A DNA stretch of 64,000 nucleotides from Nitrospira sp. GTDB lineage: Bacteria > Nitrospirota > Nitrospiria > Nitrospirales > Nitrospiraceae. The stretch lies in assembly GCA_022226935.1 (NCBI GenBank), contig CP092081.1:2814181-2878180 (forward strand). The letters are read 5' to 3'. Below, piece by piece: positions 33,827 through 42,371 of the stretch (within the stretch, counting starts at the first letter, position 1; every line of letters starts with the position of its first letter). The position numbers were made by a program, and so were the translations under genes. The notes beneath the pieces were generated by a model. That model was given only the letters and a program-made list of their open reading frames with translations, had not been told where the DNA came from and searched no databases.

Positions 33827-36190
33827 ATGAACGATCCCCTCACATGGATGACTCGAAGGACTTCCGTAGCCGGTCTGCTGGCGGGGCTGGTGCTCGCCGC
33901 GGGCTGGTTCTCTGCGCCCGCCACGATGATTGCGGCGATGGCGCCCGACGTCTCTCCACGCCAGATTCTCCAGCAAGCCAGAGCGTTGGAGGAGGAGAAG
34001 CGCTACGAGGAGGCCATCGCAGCGTACCGGCAATACCTTCTGGCCAAACCCGACCATGACGAGGTGCGCGCATCGGTAGCCAGGCTGCTGTCCTGGCAGG
34101 GCCAATTTGACGAATCTGTTGCCGGCTATCGCGAGCTCCTGACCCGCCACCCGCTCGATCACGACTTCCGAGTCGGTCTCGCCCAAGTTCTTTCGTGGCA
34201 GAAGCAGTTTGATCAGGCGCGAGCCGAGTATGAGCAGGTGCTCCAAGATGAACCGGACCATGTCGAGGCGCTCACGGGGCTTGCCAATGTGCTGTGGTGG
34301 AGCGGCCACCAGGAACAGGCCATTCCATACTATGAGCGTGTCGTGGCGGCGACCGGCGATGCGGAGGTGGCGGCGCGTCTGACGGCATTGAAGGCTGCGT
34401 CTGGTTCAGCCGGTACCCCTGTCCGTCCGTCTGGAACTGCTCAGGAAGATGACCCCGTGACCGTTCACGCCGCTCAGGCATTGGAGCGGGGCGGCCGATT
34501 GGAAACTATGCGCCAATATGCTGATGCAGTGACCGTCTATCGCGAGGAACTGCAGCAGTCGCCCGCGAATGACGAGGTGCGCGCCGCGTTGGCACGGGTG
34601 CTCTCCTGGCAAGGAGTTCACACGGAAGCCACGACGCTGTATCGAGAGATCCTAGCGCGCCATCCCCAGGATCAGGATATTCGTGTGGCATTAGGACAAG
34701 TCCTGTCGTGGCAGAACCAATTCGAGGAAGCCGGCCGCCTGTACCGGGAAGCGCTGCAATCCGAGCCGACCCTGGTCGAGGCACGGCGCGGCCTCGCCGA
34801 TTTAGCCTATTGGCAGGGACATCACGCAGAAGCGGTCCAACATTATGAGGCGCTGCTTGCCGAGACGCACGATCCCGAGATTGAAGCCCAACTGAAGACC
34901 GTTCGATCGGAATGGCGTGCGACCTCGCCGCAGGTTGCCGAGCCACCTTCTTCAACTCAGATCCCAGAGGACAGGGACGTGCGCGCGATCGCGGCCGCGA
35001 TGGAGCACGCCACGAAACTCGAAGTGGCCAAACAATATCCTGAAGCGGAACGGGTCTACCGCGACATCTTGCGCCGGCACCCTGACAACGACGAAATCCG
35101 CACGGCCCTGGCTCGGGTGCTCTCATGGCAGGGGGCTCATGCGGAAGCGACGACCCTCTATCGTGAGGTGCTGGCACGCCACCCTGACGATCAGGACATT
35201 CGCGTCGCGCTGGCGCAAGTCTTGTCGTGGCAGAAACAGTTCGATGAAGCGGGACGATTGTACGAGGAGATCTTGCAGGCCGAGCCAAGGCAGATCGAAG
35301 CCCGGCGCGGCCTCGCCGAGGTAGCCCATTGGCGTGGCGATCGGTCCGAAGCGTTGCAGCGGTATGAGGCCCTGCTGGCCGACACGCACGACCCGGCCAT
35401 TGAACAACAGATCAACGCCGTGAAATCAGAATTGCTCGTGTCGCCGCGCGCCGCCGTCGGACAAGGGCTGACCGGGCTGCGTCTTCCCTACCGAGACTAC
35501 GCCAAGATCGGCTACGGTCACTATACCTATACGAAGAATCAGCCGGACGAACGCGACCTCTTGTTTGAACTCGCCAAACCGCTCGGCAACCAAACACTGG
35601 TACTGCGAGTGGAACCGATCAATCGGTTTGGATTTCACGACACGCCGATGTCAGCCGAGCTCTATAGCCCCTTGTGGTCGCGAGCCTGGGGGTATATCGC
35701 GGGGCAAGCCACGGTGAATCCGCATTTTTCACCCGATTACTCGTTTATCGGTGAAGTGGCCCAGGGCCTGGGCGGATTGCACGCCGCACTGGCACCCCTG
35801 GAGGTTTCGTTTGGCTACCGCCGGTTGAATTACAAACATGACGACATAGATCTCCTGATGCCGGGGCTCACCATCTTTCTTCCGTTCAATGTGTGGCTGA
35901 CGGAAAAGATCTATCTGATTCCGAATACGGGGGCGGTCACACTCGCGTCTCAGCTCACCTGGCGGCCGGCCGATCGGCTGCAGTTCTTCGCTTCCGGTTC
36001 CTTCGGCACGTCAGGCGAACGCATCGTGGCGGCGCAAGATTTTACTCGCGTCGGGAGTCGCACGGTTCAGGGCGGGGTCACCTTTCCGATCAACGAACGC
36101 TTCTCCGCCGAAACCTCCGGATACTACGAAGACCGGGGCTTCCTCTATGTCCGGCGAGGCGGAAACTTCAACCTCATCTATCATTGGTAG
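33827..36190 (+). CDS. TPR-rich outer-membrane protein with YaiO-type beta-barrel
   Basis: 787 residues. Signal peptide (LLAGLVLAAGWFSAPATMIAA), then three homologous TPR blocks near residues 45-190, 210-360 and 385-535, each with the phrases LARVLSWQG and ALAQVLSWQ, and a C-terminal barrel of about 250 residues with the YaiO-family (TIGR04390) features: RDYAKIGYGHYTY, ELYSPLWSRAWGY and a terminal aromatic (YHW). It corresponds in design to PgaA, which has TPR plus porin, and likely exports or guides the polymer. The repeat is also visible in DNA: near-identical VLSWQ stretches recur at about 34.19, 34.70 and 35.22 kb. The next gene starts four bases after its stop. Confidence 0.85.
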   Translation: MNDPLTWMTRRTSVAGLLAGLVLAAGWFSAPATMIAAMAPDVSPRQILQQARALEEEKRYEEAIAAYRQYLLAKPDHDEVRASVARLLSWQGQFDESVAGYRELLTRHPLDHDFRVGLAQVLSWQKQFDQARAEYEQVLQDEPDHVEALTGLANVLWWSGHQEQAIPYYERVVAATGDAEVAARLTALKAASGSAGTPVRPSGTAQEDDPVTVHAAQALERGGRLETMRQYADAVTVYREELQQSPANDEVRAALARVLSWQGVHTEATTLYREILARHPQDQDIRVALGQVLSWQNQFEEAGRLYREALQSEPTLVEARRGLADLAYWQGHHAEAVQHYEALLAETHDPEIEAQLKTVRSEWRATSPQVAEPPSSTQIPEDRDVRAIAAAMEHATKLEVAKQYPEAERVYRDILRRHPDNDEIRTALARVLSWQGAHAEATTLYREVLARHPDDQDIRVALAQVLSWQKQFDEAGRLYEEILQAEPRQIEARRGLAEVAHWRGDRSEALQRYEALLADTHDPAIEQQINAVKSELLVSPRAAVGQGLTGLRLPYRDYAKIGYGHYTYTKNQPDERDLLFELAKPLGNQTLVLRVEPINRFGFHDTPMSAELYSPLWSRAWGYIAGQATVNPHFSPDYSFIGEVAQGLGGLHAALAPLEVSFGYRRLNYKHDDIDLLMPGLTIFLPFNVWLTEKIYLIPNTGAVTLASQLTWRPADRLQFFASGSFGTSGERIVAAQDFTRVGSRTVQGGVTFPINERFSAETSGYYEDRGFLYVRRGGNFNLIYHW

Positions 36191-36194
36191 GCGT

Positions 36195-38135
36195 ATGCAA
36201 CGGTCCACCCTTGTGCGCGTGTCGGGTATTGCCCTGCTGTTTGTCTCTCTGGTGATCGGCGTCCGAATTCTCGTCGGCTCTCCTTCTGTCGAACACATGG
36301 AGATTCCGGAGAAAGACTTTCACCGTTTCCCGGGGGTGTCCGGTCCCAATGACGCGACGGTAATGCCGGATCGCGTATCGGCGGCGTGGAGTGCGTATGA
36401 ACAAGGCTCGGCAAGCCGGTTGGCAATTCTCTTGACCGATCCGGACTCATCGTGGCTCGGATTGGCTCACGGACTCAAATCCATCGGTGTTCCGTTTCGT
36501 ATCACGCGTGATGTCCATGAGGCCCTGGCGCATAAGGTGGTGCTGGTCTACCCCATGATATCCGGGAAGGTCCTGGGACCGGAGGCGTTGCAAGCTCTGG
36601 CGGAATTTCCGAAAACAGGCGGTACCCTGATCGGCGTGCAAGTCCTGGGGGGTGGACTGAACCAGGTCTTCGGGTTTCGTGATGCCGTTGCGTCGCGCCA
36701 GCGCTATGACATGACCTTGACCTCGACCGATCCTTTGCTGGCGGACCTGACTGATCCTCGAGAGCGACAGCTGCGGGTCGGCATCCGTGACAAAGGTATG
36801 GACGTGATGGGAACCTATGGGTATACCGAGGCGTCGGCTCCTCTCGCGCGCTTCGATGATGGAACCGCCGCCATCACGCAGGTCGTTCATGGACGAGGCC
36901 GAGCCTATGCCATTGGACTCGATCTCGGGTTTCTCCTGTTGAAGGGATACAACAACCGCGGTGAGGAGCTGGTCAAGACATTCGACAATGAGTTCGACCC
37001 GACGCTCGATGTCTGGCTGCGGCTCACCAAATCGATATATCGCACGGCGCAGGAAGCGGCGGTGACGTTGGGGACGGTGCCTTTCGGCAAGTCGTTGTCG
37101 GTCATGATGACGCACGATGTCGATTTTACGCAGTCCATCAAAAATGCGGTCGAGTATGCCGCGTATGAGAAAAGTCAGGGTCTGATCGGCACCTATTTCA
37201 TTCAGGTGAAATATATTCGCGATTATAACGACGACATTTTTTTTAACGACGAGGGTGTGCAGTATGTGAAGCAATTAGCGGATCTGGGGATGGAGCTGGG
37301 CAGCCATACGATTGCCCATTCGCGGGTGTTCAATCAGTTCCCTCTGGGGACCGGACGGGAAACCTATCCATCGTATGCCCCGTTCGTGAAAGACCGGACG
37401 ACGGCTTACAACGCAAGCATTCTGGGCGAGTTGCGGGTGAGCAAGTTTCTCATCGATCATTTTTCCGGGCAGTCGATCGTCTCCTTCAGGCCCGGCGAAT
37501 TGTCCAATCCCTTCGGGCTCCCGCAAGCGCTCCTGGCAACCGGCTATCGGTACAGTTCCACGGCGACGGCCAATAACTCGCTGACCCATTTGCCGTATCA
37601 GCTGAACTACGACCGTCTCATCGACAGTGAGGTCGAGGTGTTTGAGTTTCCCGTGACCATCGAAGATGAAGCGTTGCCGAAGATGGGCGACCGTCTCCCG
37701 CAGGCGCTGGAGGTGGCGAAACGTATCAGCCGGTATGGGGGTTCCGTCGTGGTGCTCATCCATCCGAATATTCTGGATCATAAGCTCGCCTTCGAAAAAG
37801 GGTTCGTCGAGGGCGTGCGCCCCTACGCCTGGTTCGGCTCGGTGAGGGAGTTCGGGCGATGGTGGGCGGCGCGTAATCGGGTGGAAGTGGATGTCGCGCG
37901 CGATCCAACTGCCATGCGGGTGACGTTGAAGGTTCCCGTTTCCGTGGCCGGCTTGACGCTCGAGGTGCCGGCCGGATGGGAAGTGGCGCGCTCGGGAAAC
38001 TCCCTGCGGGGAGTGGAACAACACGGAACGATGGTGACGTTCCCCGAATTACAAGGTGTTCACACCGTTTTCTTCACGCCAAGTTCCGCTGCTCCTTCCA
38101 ATCGAAGTGCTTCCTCTGCGAGACATCGCACGTAA
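36195..38135 (+). CDS. Membrane-anchored polysaccharide deacetylase (NodB-like)
   Basis: 646 residues. One N-terminal membrane segment (VSGIALLFVSLVIGVRILV) and a GATase-like N-terminal half (LAILLTDPDSSWLGLAHGL, GTLIGVQVLGGG). The NodB deacetylase follows: motif 1 THDVD at 306-310 (Asp as catalytic base), metal ligands HTIAH at 371-375, RPGELSNP at 432 and a HPN late motif. Catalytic residues appear intact, so it likely removes acetyl groups from a hexosamine polymer in the periplasm. It follows the TPR/YaiO gene by four bases. Confidence 0.85.
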   Translation: MQRSTLVRVSGIALLFVSLVIGVRILVGSPSVEHMEIPEKDFHRFPGVSGPNDATVMPDRVSAAWSAYEQGSASRLAILLTDPDSSWLGLAHGLKSIGVPFRITRDVHEALAHKVVLVYPMISGKVLGPEALQALAEFPKTGGTLIGVQVLGGGLNQVFGFRDAVASRQRYDMTLTSTDPLLADLTDPRERQLRVGIRDKGMDVMGTYGYTEASAPLARFDDGTAAITQVVHGRGRAYAIGLDLGFLLLKGYNNRGEELVKTFDNEFDPTLDVWLRLTKSIYRTAQEAAVTLGTVPFGKSLSVMMTHDVDFTQSIKNAVEYAAYEKSQGLIGTYFIQVKYIRDYNDDIFFNDEGVQYVKQLADLGMELGSHTIAHSRVFNQFPLGTGRETYPSYAPFVKDRTTAYNASILGELRVSKFLIDHFSGQSIVSFRPGELSNPFGLPQALLATGYRYSSTATANNSLTHLPYQLNYDRLIDSEVEVFEFPVTIEDEALPKMGDRLPQALEVAKRISRYGGSVVVLIHPNILDHKLAFEKGFVEGVRPYAWFGSVREFGRWWAARNRVEVDVARDPTAMRVTLKVPVSVAGLTLEVPAGWEVARSGNSLRGVEQHGTMVTFPELQGVHTVFFTPSSAAPSNRSASSARHRT

Positions 38136-38197
38136 GTGATTCTCCAAGCCAGGAATAGCCGCGCGATTTATGGATCAGGAGCATGCGCACATGTGCG

Positions 38198-39310
38198 CTA
38201 GGCCGTGCGTGCTTGCTGTGGAACGATAGGCGCCGGTTCAGGAGTTTTCATTTTCGATTGAGCGATGAAGGACACCAACTGTTCCTGCGATTCGACCGTG
38301 CTCAGCGTGTCGTACAGCTTGGTCAGCCGTTGCGGGGTCATCCAGGGAAGATTCGATAGCGCTTCAGCGGCCCGGTAGCGCACCCACCAATGCTCATCAT
38401 CCAGAAGGGCGATCAGCCGCGCTTCATCTTCTTCCATCCCCACCTTGCCCAATGCTGATGCCGCTTGGAGCCGTATATACCAGGTTGGATGAGAGAGGTG
38501 TGCCCGGATCGTGACGACGTCCCGGGGATCGCTGCATTCCCCGAACAGAAACAGGCAGGCCGCCAACAGGTCATCCGACAGGGCTCCTTTCTGGAGCAGG
38601 GCCCGCAGCGTCGGCAAGGCGTGCTGGCTTTGCGTAGCCGCCAAGTGACGAATCAGCCGCGAACCGATTTCCGGGCTGGCCAGGCAGGCGGCTTCGGCAA
38701 TGGCCTCGGCCGCGATGTCCGCGCCGGCTGGCTCGAATATCGCGACGACTTTGAGCGGAGACCAGTCTTTTCGTGTGCTGATCACCGGGATGATCAGCGG
38801 CACGGCTGCTTGGGCGTCGATATGCAGCAGGGCTTTGGCTGCGACCAATGAGACAAACGCGTTGTCGGCCTGCAGCATTGCGGCCAACTCGTTCCAGATG
38901 GACCGTTCCTGAAGGTGCCCAAGCGTCACGATCGCGAGCAATCGGCGCCGGAGCAGTCTGGCATGAAGGAGGTCCTTCGCAAACAGGTCACTGCCCGTTC
39001 TGCGCGCCAGCTCCTTCAAGTTCGCGCGCGCGTCTCCCCGAATGGACTCATAGCAATGATTCCAGAGATAGAGCAGGACGAGGTGATCGCGAGTGGTGAG
39101 CGGAGGAAGCGTTTCGGGCACCTCGACCACACATTCTGCGAGTAAGGGCCGCCAGATCTCGGTGACGGCGCGCCGCCGCCGGTCTTTGTGATGGCGGATG
39201 TATCGAAGCAGGAGAATGCCCAGCAGGAGCAAACAGACGGCGGAATAGATGGAAATGGCGGCGATGGTGCCGATGCGAAGCGTCAGGTCTGACTGATCGA
39301 GGCCCAGCAC
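38198..39310 (-). CDS. Membrane-anchored HEAT-repeat protein
   Basis: 370 residues from GTG 39310 (AGAGG seven bases upstream). One membrane segment near residues 15-37 (AAISIYSAVCLLLLGILLLRY), a basic stretch, then about six HEAT repeats, for example SIWNELAAMLQADNAFVSLVAAKALLHID (key part FVSLVAAKALLHI) and WYIRLQAASALGKVG, and a Pro-rich tail. The repeats form a cytoplasmic scaffold. It lies between the polysaccharide genes and the receiver genes, 21 bases downstream of the receiver gene, so it may link them. Confidence 0.8.
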   Translation of the reverse strand: MLGLDQSDLTLRIGTIAAISIYSAVCLLLLGILLLRYIRHHKDRRRRAVTEIWRPLLAECVVEVPETLPPLTTRDHLVLLYLWNHCYESIRGDARANLKELARRTGSDLFAKDLLHARLLRRRLLAIVTLGHLQERSIWNELAAMLQADNAFVSLVAAKALLHIDAQAAVPLIIPVISTRKDWSPLKVVAIFEPAGADIAAEAIAEAACLASPEIGSRLIRHLAATQSQHALPTLRALLQKGALSDDLLAACLFLFGECSDPRDVVTIRAHLSHPTWYIRLQAASALGKVGMEEDEARLIALLDDEHWWVRYRAAEALSNLPWMTPQRLTKLYDTLSTVESQEQLVSFIAQSKMKTPEPAPIVPQQARTA

Positions 39311-39331
39311 GCCATTCCTCTCGGCGATCGC

Positions 39332-39727
39332 TCAGGCCGCATGCGCGACGAAGCGCTTCAACCGACTGGTCAGTTCGCGCGGGTTGAACGGCTTAATCAT
39401 GTAATCATTGGCGCCGTTCTCCAATGCGCGCTTGATATCATGCTCGCTCCCGTCGGCCGTCAACATGACGATCGGCACCTTTTTCCAGCCCTCGCGCTTT
39501 CTGATCACGGTGAGCACTTGGAGTCCGCTCAAGAACGGCAACATCACGTCCAACAGCACGATATCCGGGGGAGCCATGGTATTGACGAGTTCTTGCGCCT
39601 GCCGGCCATCTTTGGCGTGGACGACTTCATAACTTGCCCGCTCCAGCAGAAATTTCAATAAGCTCGCCGTGTCTTCCTCATCTTCGACCATCAGAACTCT
39701 GAGTTTGGGTGTTTCGGGGGTATCCAT
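39332..39727 (-). CDS. CheY-like response regulator receiver
   Basis: 131 residues, one receiver domain and nothing else. Acidic pocket EDEED at 15-19, phospho-acceptor Asp60 in LLDVMLP, switch Thr in MLTADG and Lys112 in MIKPF. With no output domain it should act by protein contact. AAGGAG sits ten bases before ATG 39727. It is followed by the HEAT gene and preceded, after 114 bases, by the HPt gene. Confidence 0.92.
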   Translation of the reverse strand: MDTPETPKLRVLMVEDEEDTASLLKFLLERASYEVVHAKDGRQAQELVNTMAPPDIVLLDVMLPFLSGLQVLTVIRKREGWKKVPIVMLTADGSEHDIKRALENGANDYMIKPFNPRELTSRLKRFVAHAA

Positions 39728-39841
39728 GCATCGCTCCTTAGGTGTCGATGAGTGAGGGGCCTGAATGTTCAGATTGTCCTGACCCGGACGAGTTCATTCT
39801 TTTCTAGCACGGATTCCTACAAACACGCGCATACTTCTTCA

Positions 39842-40177
39842 TTATTCGTACGTGATCTCAACTCGTTTCAGGTATGACGCCAGCTCCACCAGGTCCTGGC
39901 GGATCGATGCTCCATTAGCGGCCTTGGCCGCTTCCTCTACTCGACCGGCGAGAATGGTCATGCCGTGAAAGCCATAACTGCCGCTGACACCCTTCATGCC
40001 ATGAGCTACTTGCCTGATGGTCTCGAAGTCGTTCTGGGCAATCGCCTCACTCATGGTCCCAATTTCTTTGTTCCGATTGGCCATGAATTTGGGAATCAGT
40101 GGCTCGAATGCAGAGTCGACGATGACGACTACCGATCCGGCTCCGCAATCCGACGGCGGGGGTATGGTGTCGCTCAT
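39842..40177 (-). CDS. HPt (histidine phosphotransfer) protein
   Basis: 111 residues of the Hpt family. The phosphorylated His59 is in RQVAHGMKGVSGSYG, the usual HxxKG signature. HPt proteins pass phosphate between receivers. The start overlaps the GAF-PAS-receiver gene as ATGA, so they are translated together. Confidence 0.9.
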   Translation of the reverse strand: MSDTIPPPSDCGAGSVVVIVDSAFEPLIPKFMANRNKEIGTMSEAIAQNDFETIRQVAHGMKGVSGSYGFHGMTILAGRVEEAAKAANGASIRQDLVELASYLKRVEITYE

Positions 40178-41535
40178 GAGGCCAATTCCTTCAGCGACGG
40201 ACTGATCGCATAACGTTGGATCGTCTCCAGGAGCGTGTTTTTTTTCAGCGGTTTGGTCACGTGGGCGGTGAACCCGGCCGCCCGGGTCTTCTCAATGTCT
40301 TCTTCACGGGTATTGCCGGTCAGGGCGATAATCGGCGTCGTGCCGCGCTGCTGCGTCTCTTCCCATAGTCTGATAAGACGGATGGCCTCGTAGCCATCCA
40401 TGACTGGCATCTGAATATCCATCAGAACGAGGTCGTACCGGCCGGCTTGAAACTTCTCAACGCCTGCAGCGCCCTGTTCAGCCAGATCCAGTCGATAGGG
40501 CAAAGCTTTCAGAAAGACCGAGACCAGTACTCGATTGTCTTCCATATCTTCCACGAGCAGGATGCGCAGAGGAGAAGGCTGAGAGGGCTTGAGCTGATCC
40601 GGAGCCGGCGGGGGGGCCGGTCGGGCGGCCGGCATGACAGAAGCCGCATGCGGCGGCCGAGGGTCGTGGCAGATCCAGAGCAGCCAGTCGCTCGATTGCG
40701 CGTGGCCGGGAAGCACAGCCAGAGATACGTCGGCGGCCAGAGCGTTCCCGTTTTTCTGCCGGCCGACAATGTCGCCGGTCCAGCGTCCCTCTTTCAGCAG
40801 AACAGGAAACACCTTCGTCTCAATGGTCTCGATGCAGGATGCGGTATGGAAATCTTTCCAGGATTTCCCGATGAGCTCGGCCGGTTCGTACCCGTACATC
40901 GCCGCATGCGCGCGGTTCACATAGGTATAGCGGCCTGTTTGATCGAGAAAGGCGATGGCGTTGTTTGTTTGTTCGAAGGCAAACAGACATGTCGCCCGCA
41001 TCGCGTCGGCCCGTTCCCCATTCGCCAAGCGTTGTGTCAGTTGTCGGTTTCGCAGGCGAAGCTCGAGTTGGGCAACCACTTGCCGACCCAGCACCGTGAG
41101 CGCCTGCTTCTGTTGCCACGACAACCGCCTCGGGACCCGGTCGATGAGGCATAGCGTTCCAAGGGCATAACCATCCCTGTCGATGAGTGGGACGCCGGCA
41201 TAAAACCGAATGTGCGGATCGCCCGTGACCAGGGGATTGGTGGCAAATCGATCGTCGCCGAGCGCGTCGGGCACTTCAAAAATATCCCGCTGAAGGATCG
41301 CATGGGCGCAAAAGGCGATATCGCGGGAAGTTTGGCAGACGCCCACTCCCGTTTTGGCTTTGAACCATTGCCGGAGGGGATCAATGAGACTGATGAGCGC
41401 GATCGGCACCTGGCAGACCTGAGCGGCCAAATGCACCAGATCGTCAAATGGTGCTTCTGGTTCGGTATCGAGGATCTCGTATCGTCGTAACGCTTCGACA
41501 CGTTCCGGTTCATTCTCTGGGTGTGGCGCGATCAC
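40174..41535 (-). CDS. GAF-PAS-receiver signalling protein without kinase domain
   Basis: 453 residues from GTG 41535 with GGGAG six bases upstream. A GAF domain covers about 20-160 (CQVPIALISLID, SRDIAFCAHAI), a PAS domain about 185-290 (FLDQTGRYTYVNRAHAAMYGY), a Pro-rich linker, and a C-terminal receiver about 323-440 with Asp373 in LMDIQMP. There is no HisKA or HATPase domain in the gene or next to it, so the phosphoryl donor must be a kinase elsewhere. The HPt gene overlaps its end. Confidence 0.9.
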   Translation of the reverse strand: MIAPHPENEPERVEALRRYEILDTEPEAPFDDLVHLAAQVCQVPIALISLIDPLRQWFKAKTGVGVCQTSRDIAFCAHAILQRDIFEVPDALGDDRFATNPLVTGDPHIRFYAGVPLIDRDGYALGTLCLIDRVPRRLSWQQKQALTVLGRQVVAQLELRLRNRQLTQRLANGERADAMRATCLFAFEQTNNAIAFLDQTGRYTYVNRAHAAMYGYEPAELIGKSWKDFHTASCIETIETKVFPVLLKEGRWTGDIVGRQKNGNALAADVSLAVLPGHAQSSDWLLWICHDPRPPHAASVMPAARPAPPPAPDQLKPSQPSPLRILLVEDMEDNRVLVSVFLKALPYRLDLAEQGAAGVEKFQAGRYDLVLMDIQMPVMDGYEAIRLIRLWEETQQRGTTPIIALTGNTREEDIEKTRAAGFTAHVTKPLKKNTLLETIQRYAISPSLKELAS

Positions 41536-41882
41536 CTGGATCTCCCGAGTTGCATGTGGATGTCATCTGCCCGATGCCACCGAAGCCACTTCCGCGGAGC
41601 GCAACACCTAGGCGCATCGGAAACCGGCTCCGCGCAGATCTGTTCTGCCAATTCCTTATCGGATAAGAGCGTCTGAGCTTGAGAAATCTTCAGGATGAGC
41701 GATTTCTCAATTTCTTAGACCGAAGTTCGTTGCGCGGTTGGCACATTGCTTTCGATAGGCTGATCAGCCGTAATTGGTGGATATGAGCAAAAATTCATTG
41801 CAGTCTTGAGCACATGGGATACGCATGGTATGTAAAGTATTGCCCTAGAACAGGTCGTGAGTGGAACATGAGGATGTACAGC
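41536..41882. promoter_or_regulatory. Intergenic region with a promoter and a small hairpin
   Basis: This 347-base gap holds no gene I can support. TTGAGC (41806-41811) and TATGTA (41829-41834) are 17 bases apart, a good plus-strand promoter for the lipoprotein gene. An 8-base inverted pair GAGAAATC (41681-41688) and GATTTCTC (41701-41708) with a 12-base loop is also present; it has no T-tract and may be an operator or chance. Confidence 0.4.
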
Positions 41883-42359
41883 ATGAAATCGTACCGATGG
41901 TCTTTTTTCGTCATAGGTCTGAGCCTCTTGAGCATGCAGGCCTGCAGTCATGCGCCGCGGCCTCAAGAAACCACCTGGTCTGAGCCGGTCGCGGGGGAAA
42001 TTTCGTTGCATCGCGGGGAGCATCCGGTCCTCGCCGGTGAATGGGAATATGAAGAAGGCGGGATGGTGGTGCCCTTGAGATTAGACCGATTCGGAAACGG
42101 GTCATACGATTTTAAGGATGGGCGATTCCGAACGGATCTGTTGTCCGACCACCAATGGGCTGGGGCCTGGACTCAACGGGAGAATGATCGCGAAGGGGGA
42201 TTTGAGATTACCCTGTCTCCCGACTATTCGGAAGGTGAAGGGCGCTGGTGGTATACACGCATTGAAGGCGACAGGGCTCCGACCAAGGCCGGCGGCCGGT
42301 TCCATGTGATGAAGGTGCAATCCTTCGTCGATAATCAGTCCTGGCCGGCCGCGCACTGA
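41883..42359 (+). CDS. Hypothetical lipoprotein
   Basis: 158 residues with signal peptide and lipobox LSMQAC. The mature part is beta-rich with GEWEYEEGGMVVPLRL, GSYDFKDGRF and GAWTQRENDREGGFEI, a lipocalin- or META-like small barrel pattern; I do not recognise a family. ATG 41883 is chosen because AGGA is eight bases upstream; ATG 41868 is an alternative. Confidence 0.7.
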   Translation: MKSYRWSFFVIGLSLLSMQACSHAPRPQETTWSEPVAGEISLHRGEHPVLAGEWEYEEGGMVVPLRLDRFGNGSYDFKDGRFRTDLLSDHQWAGAWTQRENDREGGFEITLSPDYSEGEGRWWYTRIEGDRAPTKAGGRFHVMKVQSFVDNQSWPAAH

Positions 42360-42371
42360 CGGGTACAATCG

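Noticed and set aside
33980-35430. Regular repeats taken for a possible CRISPR or satellite
   Set aside because: The units are about 510 bases long and encode TPR helices inside one open frame; there are no short repeats with unique spacers.
38185-38198. Perfect 14-base palindrome GCGCACATGTGCGC between convergent genes
   Set aside because: No T-tract and overlaps the HEAT gene stop; single occurrence in the window, so it may be chance or a weak transcription end.
41681-41708. Eight-base stem as a terminator
   Set aside because: AT-rich stem, 12-base loop and no T-tract; listed only as a possible operator.
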